NCBI GenBank assembly: GCA_900541785.1
Contig: UQKY01000030.1
Location: forward strand, 1 to 23,266
Direction: 5' to 3'
Origin: an uncultured Collinsella sp.
GTDB taxonomy: Bacteria > Actinomycetota > Coriobacteriia > Coriobacteriales > Coriobacteriaceae
DNA length: 23,266 nucleotides
Of this stretch, positions 7,923 through 14,453 are shown piece after piece; within the stretch, counting starts at the first letter, position 1, and every line of letters starts with the position of its first letter. The notes under the pieces are model-generated. The model ran no database searches, was not told the origin of the DNA, and worked only from the letters and a program-made list of their open reading frames with translations. A program made the translations under genes and the position numbers.

Positions 7923-9278
7923 CTAGCAGACGCCCTGGGCGAGCATGGCGTCAGCGACCTTCAGGAAGCCGGCGATGTTGGCGCCCATGACGAAGTTGCC
8001 CTCCTGGCCGTACTCCTTGGCGGTGTCGTCCACGTTGTGGAACATGCCGCGCATGAGCTGCTCGAGCTTGCCGTCGACCTCCTCGAAGGTCCAGGACAGA
8101 TGCTCGGCGTTCTGGCTCATCTCCAGGCCGGACACGAGCACGCCGCCGGCGTTGGCAGCCTTACCGGGCATAAAGGCGACGCCGTTCTCCTGGAAGTAAG
8201 TCGTGGCCTCGATGGTCGTGGGCATGTTCGCGCCCTCGCCGACCACCTTGCAGCCGTTGGCGACGAGCGCCTGGGCGTCCTCGAGCAGCAGCGTGTTCTC
8301 GCGAGCGCAGGGCAGCGCGATGTCGCAGGGCAGCTGCCAAACGCCACGGCCGTCGCCCTCGTGCCACACGGCGTTGGGCTTCTCGTCAACGTACATGGCG
8401 AGCGTAACGCCCTTGTCGTGGCCGGAGCGCTTCTTGTTGTAGACGTGCTCGAGCACGGTGTAGTCGATGCCGTCGGGATCCTCGACCCAGCCGTGAGTAT
8501 CGGAGCAGGCCAGCACCTTGCCGCCGAGCTGGGAGACCTTCTGGACGGCGTAGATAGCGACGTTGCCGGAGCCGTGCACGACGACGTTCTTGCCCTCGAA
8601 GGAGTCGCCGCGGCTCTTGAGGTACTCGTCCACAAAGTAGGCCAGACCGTAGCCGGTGGCCTCGGTACGGGCGAGCGAGCCGCCAAAGGAGAGGCCCTTG
8701 CCGGTGAGGACGCCGGTCCACTCGTTGGTCAGGCGCTTGTACTGACCGAACAGGTAGGCAACCTCGCGGCCGCCAACGCCCAGGTCGCCGGCAGGAACGT
8801 CGGTGTTGGGGCCGATGTGGCGATAGAGCTCGGTCATGAAGGACTGGCAGAAGTGCATGATCTCGTTGTTGGACTTGCCCTTGGGGTCAAAGTCGGAGCC
8901 GCCCTTGCCGCCGCCCATGGGAAGGGTGGTCAGGCTGTTCTTGAGGATCTGCTCCAGGCCCAGGAACTTGAGCATGCCCAGGGTGACCGTCGGGTTAAAG
9001 CGCAGGCCGCCCTTGTAGGGTCCAATGGCAGAGTTGAACTCGACGCGATAGCCGCGGTTGACCTGGACCTTGCCCTGGTCGTCGACCCAGGGAACACGGA
9101 ACATGACGATGCGCTCGGGCTCGACGAGGCGCTCCAGCAGGGCGGCCTCCTCGTACTCGGGGTGGGCGTCGAGCGCCGGCTGGATGGTGCCGAGGATCTC
9201 GGTCGCGGCCTGGATGAACTCAGGCTGCTCGGAATAGCGGGCCTTGAGCTCGTCGAGAACTTTCTGCGTATAGCTCAT
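7923..9278 (-). CDS. gdhA: Glutamate dehydrogenase, hexameric, probably NADP-linked
   Basis: The enzyme makes glutamate from 2-oxoglutarate and ammonia, or the reverse. The 451-residue length fits the bacterial hexameric class (about 447). Visible features are the GPYKGGLRF substrate motif with K89, the catalytic PMGGGKGG motif with K125, D165 in VPAGDLGVGG and the Rossmann turn HGSGNVA near residue 235. A CSDTHG segment at the end of the second strand fits NADP better than NAD, by analogy with E. coli GdhA. The start was set at MSYTQKV because GGAGGA lies upstream at proper spacing. The gene appears monocistronic: it has its own terminator (7865-7896) and a 250-base upstream gap with a leader hairpin. 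Confidence 0.95.
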   Translation of the reverse strand: MSYTQKVLDELKARYSEQPEFIQAATEILGTIQPALDAHPEYEEAALLERLVEPERIVMFRVPWVDDQGKVQVNRGYRVEFNSAIGPYKGGLRFNPTVTLGMLKFLGLEQILKNSLTTLPMGGGKGGSDFDPKGKSNNEIMHFCQSFMTELYRHIGPNTDVPAGDLGVGGREVAYLFGQYKRLTNEWTGVLTGKGLSFGGSLARTEATGYGLAYFVDEYLKSRGDSFEGKNVVVHGSGNVAIYAVQKVSQLGGKVLACSDTHGWVEDPDGIDYTVLEHVYNKKRSGHDKGVTLAMYVDEKPNAVWHEGDGRGVWQLPCDIALPCARENTLLLEDAQALVANGCKVVGEGANMPTTIEATTYFQENGVAFMPGKAANAGGVLVSGLEMSQNAEHLSWTFEEVDGKLEQLMRGMFHNVDDTAKEYGQEGNFVMGANIAGFLKVADAMLAQGVC

Positions 9279-9312
9279 GCTTCCTCCAATTGATGGAAAA
9301 GAAAGGTGTCGT

Positions 9313-9335
9313 TCGCGGCGTACCATGCGCCGCGA
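9313..9335 (-). promoter_or_regulatory. GC-rich hairpin in the gdhA leader
   Basis: CGCGGCG (9314-9320) pairs perfectly with CGCCGCG (9328-9334), with one more T-A pair outside, about 35 bases upstream of the gdhA start. On the minus strand TTTCTTTT follows after about 10 bases. This could be a leader structure or attenuator. Further upstream, TATTAT near 9352-9357 could be a -10, but no convincing -35 is seen. Confidence 0.4.
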
Positions 9336-9491
9336 GCTTTATCGAGTATGGATAATATCGCACTGTTGCGGGAAAGTTTCGCATAAGCAGACGGGCAGAT
9401 GTTTCGTTTTGATTACGATGCAGGTAGAAGCGTTTTTGAGTGCCTGACGTGCAAAACCTGTGTTTCAAACCTGTTTCGTCCACGTGTTCCA

Positions 9492-9530
9492 AACCACCAC
9501 AAAGGTGCCTGTCCCCAATGTGGTGGTGTT
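9492..9530. repeat. Palindrome with CCTGTCCCC loop after the Se-carrier-like gene
   Basis: AACCACCACA (9492-9501) and TGTGGTGGT (9519-9527) form a 9-bp stem, extendable with one bulge to GTTGG. The 17-base loop contains GGTGCCTGTCCCC. It begins just after the stop of the minus-strand gene at 9536 and could double as a weak terminator. CCTGTCCC is also the end of the element at 15-93. The rest of 9336-9491 holds no gene I can support. Confidence 0.6.
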
Positions 9531-9535
9531 GGTGG

Positions 9536-9931
9536 TTAGAGGACGAGCTGATGGTAGTCGGCGGGGGTTATGCGGCCTTCGGTGGCAGCGCGGAAGGCGG
9601 CGAGGGCATCGCCGGAGAACGGCATGGCCCAGCAAAGCCCACAGCCGGCAGTAATGGAGCCCGGCAATGGCATGATGCGCCCAGGCACACCGGCGGCAAG
9701 GCACAGCTGCTCGCATTCCATCACATCGAAAGTGCTGTCGAACGACACGATGATCTTGCGCTCGTGGTCGAGGGCATCGCCGGACGGGCCTTCGCGGTGT
9801 GCCTCACGATACGCCGCGGCGGCCGCTTCCTCTTCCGCAGTATGTCCACAGCCACCGCAGCCGCAGGTACAGGGCTCGGAACCATCGCAAGTGCAAGGCT
9901 CTCCCGTGTCGGGGCAAATATCGTGAGACAT
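9536..9931 (-). CDS. DUF3343-like putative Se/S carrier with Cys-rich N-terminus
   Basis: This 131-residue protein has two parts. Residues 1-30 are unusual, with seven cysteines (C6, C13, C15, C21, C23, C25, C28) in a Gly/Cys-rich run, followed by an Ala/Glu-rich linker. Residues 58-131 resemble DUF3343, described in Pfam as putative Se/S carrier-like. They show IIVSFDSTFDVMECE, then GVPGRIMPLPGSI, then AGCGLCW with C97 and C100. Families of this kind occur beside selenium-use genes. Here it lies 15 bases after mobA and downstream of selA, selB and selC, with GGAG before its ATG. A role in handing selenium or sulfur to an enzyme, or metal binding by the N-terminus, is inferred. The family match is by eye only. 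Confidence 0.65.
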   Translation of the reverse strand: MSHDICPDTGEPCTCDGSEPCTCGCGGCGHTAEEEAAAAAYREAHREGPSGDALDHERKIIVSFDSTFDVMECEQLCLAAGVPGRIMPLPGSITAGCGLCWAMPFSGDALAAFRAATEGRITPADYHQLVL

Positions 9932-9946
9932 GGCAACTCCAATCGT

Positions 9947-10579
9947 CTAGGCGAGTAACTCGGCCGCCGCAAACTCCTCGGGCGTATTGACGTTCTCGAA
10001 GCAGAGCGTCGAGCCCGCGGCCTTAACGATCTGCGGCTCATCCATATAACCAGCCTGAACTCGATTGATCAGGCAGCGAATGCGCTGGCGGTCGCAGGCG
10101 AGCAGCTCATGGGCGACCGGCGCACACGCGTCACGGCGCCAGACGGCGCAAAGCGGCTCAATCCCCCGCTCCTCGCGCGGCACGCACACGTCGAGCGCCT
10201 CGGCCTCAGCACGATCGGCAAGCGCGCCGATGAGTTCCGGCGAGACAAACGGCATATCGCAGGCGACGATCGCCACGAGCGGCAATCGAGCCGCGGCCAA
10301 CGAGCTCGCGATGCCGCGCATGGCACCGGCGGGACCGTCGACGTCCATTACCACGCGGGGGCGCAGGCCATCAAACATAAGCTCCTCAAGGTAGGCAAGC
10401 TCGCAAGGGCGCGACGTCGTCACGACCAACTCGCCGGCAACTGGCGCCAGCCGACCCAGCACGCGCTCGATGAGCGGCTCGCCGCAAAACGCCATGCGCG
10501 CCTTATCGCAGCCCATGCGCGACGACAACCCGCCCGCCTGGACGACACAAGAAAGATCGGCCCGTCTTACGGTAGTCAT
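9947..10579 (-). CDS. mobA: MobA-like molybdenum cofactor nucleotidyltransferase
   Basis: The 210-residue protein shows the nucleotidyltransferase P-loop-like motif QAGGLSSRMGCDKA at 14-27. It also has the metal-binding ACDMPF motif in mid-protein and NVNTPEE near the C-terminus, as in MobA and MocA. MobA attaches GMP to molybdopterin; MocA attaches CMP. The window has a likely client of each type: a bis-MGD oxidoreductase at 14454-16571 and an MCD hydroxylase at 3948-6779. The motif details look more like MobA to me. The start MTTVRRADLS was chosen because GGGGGTGG lies 8 bases upstream. The open frame continues upstream through the tRNA-Sec gene, which is not coding. The Se-carrier-like gene follows after 15 bases. 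Confidence 0.85.
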   Translation of the reverse strand: MTTVRRADLSCVVQAGGLSSRMGCDKARMAFCGEPLIERVLGRLAPVAGELVVTTSRPCELAYLEELMFDGLRPRVVMDVDGPAGAMRGIASSLAAARLPLVAIVACDMPFVSPELIGALADRAEAEALDVCVPREERGIEPLCAVWRRDACAPVAHELLACDRQRIRCLINRVQAGYMDEPQIVKAAGSTLCFENVNTPEEFAAAELLA

Positions 10580-10633
10580 ACGGCAAACCACCCCCATCGG
10601 TATGCTCAAAACCCGGTGCACGAAGCTAAATAC

Positions 10634-10652
10634 CGCCGCCGAAATAGCGGCG
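10634..10652. repeat. Short GC hairpin in the mobA leader
   Basis: CGCCGC (10634-10639) and GCGGCG (10647-10652) can pair around a 7-base loop, between the selC terminator and mobA. Function unknown. I could not identify a mobA promoter with confidence in 10580-10669. Confidence 0.35.
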
Positions 10653-10669
10653 CCACGAAAAGCTCCTGC

Positions 10670-10725
10670 AAAAACAAAACAGCGCTTTTGCGGCACGCAG
10701 CAAGACCGCGAGCACAAAAGCGCTG
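10670..10725 (-). terminator. Rho-independent terminator of selC
   Basis: CAGCGCTTTTG (10680-10690) pairs perfectly over 11 bp with 10715-10725, and a further GCGG/CCGC pairing is possible inside. On the minus strand it is followed by TTTTGTTTTT. It begins 8 bases after the tRNA-Sec CCA end, so selC transcription should stop before mobA. Confidence 0.85.
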
Positions 10726-10733
10726 GTAGCGTA

Positions 10734-10830
10734 TGGCGGGAACGTATGTGAATCGAACACATCCAAGACGTTTTGCACGCCTCGCAACGGTTTTGAGGAC
10801 CGCGGAGCCCACCGGAGCCCATCCGTTCCC
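10734..10830 (-). tRNA. selC: Selenocysteine tRNA (anticodon UCA)
   Basis: The minus strand gives a 97-nt tRNA starting GGGAACGG and ending CGTTCCCGCCA with encoded CCA. It has the traits of bacterial tRNA-Sec: a 6-bp D-stem (GGGCTC-CGGT-GGGCTC), a long variable arm (7 bp, GAGGCGT with ACGTCTT), a T-arm ATGTG-TTCGATT-CACAT and a UCA anticodon that reads UGA. Two odd points: the anticodon loop is CCTCAAA, so position 33 is C instead of U. The eighth acceptor pair, expected in the 8+5 design, would be G-A. The gene has its own -10 element and a strong terminator and sits between selB and mobA. Confidence 0.95.
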
Positions 10831-10842
10831 AAGTGCGGCGAT

Positions 10843-10873
10843 ATTTTACCAAACCGAGCAGGCCCCATCCCAA
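10843..10873 (-). promoter_or_regulatory. Probable selC promoter
   Basis: The minus strand shows a good -10, TAAAAT (10843-10848), ending 12 bases before the tRNA 5' end. TTGGGA (10868-10873) is a possible -35 at a long 19-base spacing. A promoter here, together with the terminator at 10670-10725, would make selC an independent unit. Confidence 0.5.
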
Positions 10874-10887
10874 AAAGACGAACGAGA

Positions 10888-10954
10888 AGTTGCGGTGGAA
10901 TAGTTCCTGGAAGAGGCATCTAAACCGGAAAACAGGAACTATTTCACCGCAACT
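10888..10954. repeat. Large palindromic element, TTGCGGTGAAATA family, copy 2
   Basis: Two 22-base arms (10888-10909 and 10933-10954) pair with one mismatch around a 23-base loop. Outside them CCCCATC (10863-10869) and GATGGGG (10955-10961) are also complementary, giving a nested structure that reaches into the selC -35 region. The arms share the TTGCGGTGAAATA core with the element at 7773-7847 but differ after it (GTTCCTG here, CGGACTG there). It fills most of the selB-selC gap and may terminate selB transcripts. Confidence 0.8.
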
Positions 10955-10979
10955 GATGGGGCGGGGCCGAGCAGCCAAT

Positions 10980-12947
10980 CTAGCGCAGGGAGCGCAGGCC
11001 GCCGGCATCCTTGTCGAGGACTGTGAAGCGTACGGCATCTAGGTGCTCCAAGATGCTGATGGCACGTTTACGCGACACACCTAGGGCCTCGCGCAGCACG
11101 CTCGTGGTGGCGGCGCCACCGGCGTCGGTGATGGCGGCGGCGACGAGCTCGCGCGCATGGGCCTCGGCGGCAGCAGACAGGGCAACGTCGCGCTCGACCT
11201 TAACGATCAAGCGGTTGAGCGAAAGCTCGCGCAGGGCTCGCGTCATGGTGTCGCGATCGAGCTGCAGTCGCTCACCCACCTCGGGCAGCGTCGGCGCATC
11301 GAGGCCAGCTTCGTCCAGCAAGGCAACGATACGTTCGCAGGCCTCGCGCACCACACGCGCCGCGGCGGCAGCGGAGTGCGGGTCGAACACCTCGGCGCCC
11401 TCGGCGGCGCACACGCCACGCGAGCAGCCCTCGGCAACCAGAGCCGCGGCAGCGCCTTCATCAGCGGAAGGCCAAGCAGCATGGGCGACGGCGCCGGGCG
11501 TAAAGCCCGTCTCCTTGGGGGCAGCCGCGTGCATGGCCGACAGGGTCGCCGCCATTGCATCCATCGCGGCGTCGAGCACCGCGGCGTCCGCCAAGAGGTC
11601 CGCATCACCCTCGGCAAGCTTGCGAACGGAACCCTGCGACACCAACCCGCGCAGTGCGGCATCGACCTCGCCGACACCAAGATCCAAAGCCTCGGCGACA
11701 TCAACCGCCGTAACCGGCAGCGTCTGCAGTGCCAGCCAAGCGCCCACACCACCCGCGATATCGCCGGACTCGAGCGCCGCATACAGTGCGCGCTCCCCTT
11801 CAGCAAGCTCGCGCGAGCGACGGCAGCGCGAAAGCAGCACACGCCCGCCGCCAATGAGCATAACGGGCGAATACGACAGCACCACGGCATGGTCGCCGGC
11901 GCGCAGCGGCAGCGGTTCCTCCAAGCGTACCTGAACCACTCGCGTCTCTCCAACCGCCATGGGGGCCTCGCCCTCCATGAGCATGATACGACCGACGACC
12001 TCGGCCGTGCCGGCCATCACATGCACGCGCGCGCCCGACTCGAGCACACGCGGCTTGGCGCCCTCGCGACCCAAATACGTAAACGTCATCATAAAGCGCA
12101 ACGTCTGGCCAAAGCGGCCCGCCACGCCGAGCATCTCACCGCGATCGAGCGCGGCGACACCATCGCCAACTAAATTGAGCGCCACGCGCTGACCGGGCAG
12201 CGCCTGCTGCGTGTCGCCATGCACTTGGATCCCGCGGACGCGACAGACCGTGCGCGACGGCAAAGCCATCAGCTCGTCGCCCACCGCAACCGGTGCATCG
12301 TGCAGCGTTCCCGTCACGACGGTGCCGACGCCCTTGATCGTAAAGCAGCGGTCAATCGGCAGGCGCGGCGCGGCATTGCTCCGCTCGGAACGGTCGCGAC
12401 AGGCATCCCAGCAGACACCCACCTGCTCGTCGAGCACCGCAAGCAGCCCGTCGATCCCCTCGCCCGTCTTGGACGACACGGGCACAATCGGCGCGCCCGC
12501 AAACACGGTATCCGACAAAAAGTCATCGACATCGAGCTCGGCAAGCTCGGTCATCTCGGCGTCGGCCAAGTCGCACATCGTCAGCGCCACCACCATATGC
12601 GTGACGCCCAGCAGCTCCAGCACGTGCACGTGCTCGCGGGTCTGCGGCATCACGCCCTCGACGGCCGATACCACCAACACGGCAACATCAATGCCCGTAG
12701 CGCCCTGCACCATGGCGCGCAGGTAGTGCGCATGCCCCGGCACGTCAACCAGGCCCACGATCTTGCCACTCGGCAGCGCCAGCTCGCCAAAGCCAAGCTC
12801 AACGGTCATGCCGCGACGACGCTCAACTTCCAGGCGGTCGGGGTTTTTGCCCGTCAGCGCCTCGATGAGCGCCGACTTACCGTGGTCAACATGTCCTGCC
12901 GTGCCAACGATAACGGGACACTCCACCAGCGCTTGAACCTCACTCAT
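10980..12947 (-). CDS. selB: SelB, selenocysteine-specific elongation factor
   Basis: SelB is the GTPase that carries Sec-tRNA to UGA codons followed by a SECIS hairpin. The 655-residue protein has G1 GHVDHGKS (18-25), G2 RGMT (45-48) and G3 DVPGH (68-72), then EF-Tu-like domains 2 and 3. A long C-terminal part matches in length and character the four winged-helix domains that bind SECIS RNA. The G4 motif is odd: TMCD (123-126) where E. coli SelB has TKAD and most GTPases have NKxD. The ATG overlaps the selA stop (ATGA), so the pair is translationally coupled. Eight upstream codons are open, but MSEVQALVE is the natural start. Identity is secure. Confidence 0.95.
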   Translation of the reverse strand: MSEVQALVECPVIVGTAGHVDHGKSALIEALTGKNPDRLEVERRRGMTVELGFGELALPSGKIVGLVDVPGHAHYLRAMVQGATGIDVAVLVVSAVEGVMPQTREHVHVLELLGVTHMVVALTMCDLADAEMTELAELDVDDFLSDTVFAGAPIVPVSSKTGEGIDGLLAVLDEQVGVCWDACRDRSERSNAAPRLPIDRCFTIKGVGTVVTGTLHDAPVAVGDELMALPSRTVCRVRGIQVHGDTQQALPGQRVALNLVGDGVAALDRGEMLGVAGRFGQTLRFMMTFTYLGREGAKPRVLESGARVHVMAGTAEVVGRIMLMEGEAPMAVGETRVVQVRLEEPLPLRAGDHAVVLSYSPVMLIGGGRVLLSRCRRSRELAEGERALYAALESGDIAGGVGAWLALQTLPVTAVDVAEALDLGVGEVDAALRGLVSQGSVRKLAEGDADLLADAAVLDAAMDAMAATLSAMHAAAPKETGFTPGAVAHAAWPSADEGAAAALVAEGCSRGVCAAEGAEVFDPHSAAAAARVVREACERIVALLDEAGLDAPTLPEVGERLQLDRDTMTRALRELSLNRLIVKVERDVALSAAAEAHARELVAAAITDAGGAATTSVLREALGVSRKRAISILEHLDAVRFTVLDKDAGGLRSLR

Positions 12948-14401
12948 CGGCGCACCGCCTTGGCAACGCATGCGGCAAGCGTCGACGCCGCCGTCTCGAT
13001 ATCGCGGTCGCCCACGAGCGTACGGACGTCAAACAAAATGCGATCGTGCGAGGTTCGCGTGACGACCGGCGTGTCGAAGTCCTGGACAAGCGAGCGCTTG
13101 AGCGCGTCGACGGACAGGCGCCCGTCGACCGGGCAGACGGCCACGCACATCGTGGGCAACTCCACAGTAGGCAGCGAGCCGCCGCCGGGAGTCGACGACT
13201 CCTCGACGATCTCCACCTGAACGGCGCACGGGCAACCAGCCTTATCGAGCCCGGCGACCATACGATCGCGCAGCTTGCGGGCACGACGCTCCAGATGAGC
13301 CTGCGGAAGCGTGAGCATGCTGAGCACCGGAATATCGCGATGGGCAACATCCGCCCCATCCATGTAAATGCGCAGTGTAGCCTCGAGCGCCGTGAGCGCC
13401 AACTTGCCCGGGCGCAGGGCGCGCATAAGCGGATGCGACCCACAGGCCTGGACCAGATCGCGACGGCCCATGATAATGCCCGCCTGCGCGGCGCCGAGCA
13501 GCTTATCGCCCGAGCACGACACCAGATCGAGCCCTGCCGAAACCGAAGCCGGCGTGGTTTCTTCGCCGCCGCGCACCAAGATGTCGTCGGGCAACAGCGC
13601 GCCCGAGCCCTGGTCCTCGTAGAACAGCAGGCCGTGCTTATGGGCCAGTGCGGCGAGTTCCCTTGAGCTCACTTCCTCGTGAAAACCCTCGATGCGATAG
13701 TTGGAAGGATGAACCTTCAGGATCATGGCCGTTTCGGGCGTGATGGCGCGCTCGTAGTCGCCCAGATGCGTGCGGTTGGTGGCACCGACCTCGAGGAGTT
13801 TGGCGCCCGAGGCCGCCATGACGTCGGGAATACGGAAGCTGCCACCGATCTCGACGAGCTCGCCGCGGCTGACGATAACCTCTTTGCCCGCGGCATGGGC
13901 GGCAAGCACCAGCAGCACCGCGGCGGCATTGTTGTTGACGACCAGCGCATCCTCGGCACCGGTAAGCGAACGGATGAGCTGCGCGGCATGCTCCTTGCGC
14001 GACCCACGCGAGCAGGTGTCCACACTGTACTCGAGCGTACTATACCCGCGCGCAACCTCGGCCACGGCCTTGGCGGCCGACTCCGCGAGCGGGGCGCGGC
14101 CCAAGTTGGTGTGGATGACCACGCCCGTAGCGTTGACGGCAGGGCGCAGGCTCGGCAACGCAGAGCGGTGCGCACGCCGCTCGATGGCCGAGGCTAGTTC
14201 GCGCTTAGAGCGCGGGGCAGCACCGGCGCGAATGGCGGCGCGCTCCTCGTCGAGCTCGGCCGTGACGGCGGCATGCGCCACCGCGTCGCAGGTCTCCCTC
14301 GCCGCCTTCACAACCGGCCACTCGGCAAGCAGCTCGTTGACGGAAGGAATGGCGCGCAGGCGGGCGCGTACCTCATCGGACATGTTCTGGCTATCGCTCA
14401 T
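12944..14401 (-). CDS. selA: SelA, L-seryl-tRNA(Sec) selenium transferase
   Basis: SelA is a PLP enzyme that converts seryl-tRNA(Sec) to selenocysteinyl-tRNA(Sec) using selenophosphate. The 485-residue protein shows the N-terminal tRNA-binding region, NATGVVIHTNLGRAPL near residues 90-105, and SCSGDKLLGAAQAG with the PLP lysine at K300. GAAAGG lies upstream of the ATG; a second ATG six codons in has no good site. It is the only gene in the window that ends in TGA, and that TGA overlaps the selB ATG. selD, which makes selenophosphate, is not in the window. The gap to the oxidoreductase upstream is only 52 bases with no terminator, so the three genes may share a transcript. Confidence 0.96.
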   Translation of the reverse strand: MSDSQNMSDEVRARLRAIPSVNELLAEWPVVKAARETCDAVAHAAVTAELDEERAAIRAGAAPRSKRELASAIERRAHRSALPSLRPAVNATGVVIHTNLGRAPLAESAAKAVAEVARGYSTLEYSVDTCSRGSRKEHAAQLIRSLTGAEDALVVNNNAAAVLLVLAAHAAGKEVIVSRGELVEIGGSFRIPDVMAASGAKLLEVGATNRTHLGDYERAITPETAMILKVHPSNYRIEGFHEEVSSRELAALAHKHGLLFYEDQGSGALLPDDILVRGGEETTPASVSAGLDLVSCSGDKLLGAAQAGIIMGRRDLVQACGSHPLMRALRPGKLALTALEATLRIYMDGADVAHRDIPVLSMLTLPQAHLERRARKLRDRMVAGLDKAGCPCAVQVEIVEESSTPGGGSLPTVELPTMCVAVCPVDGRLSVDALKRSLVQDFDTPVVTRTSHDRILFDVRTLVGDRDIETAASTLAACVAKAVRR

Positions 14402-14453
14402 GTGCGGCCTTTCAAAAGAAACGTGGATCAGTCGAATACATCAGCTGAGTCAA

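Noticed and set aside
9440..9958. Possible plus-strand gene opposite the Se-carrier-like gene
   Set aside because: It starts in the intergenic region, covers the palindrome at 9492-9530 and has no recognisable motif; the minus-strand frame has the DUF3343-like pattern and GGAG upstream.
10580..11038. N-terminal extension of mobA through the selC gene
   Set aside because: The frame is open by chance but passes through tRNA-Sec and its terminator. The MobA motif QAGGLSSRMG lies just after the chosen ATG, which has its own ribosome-binding site.
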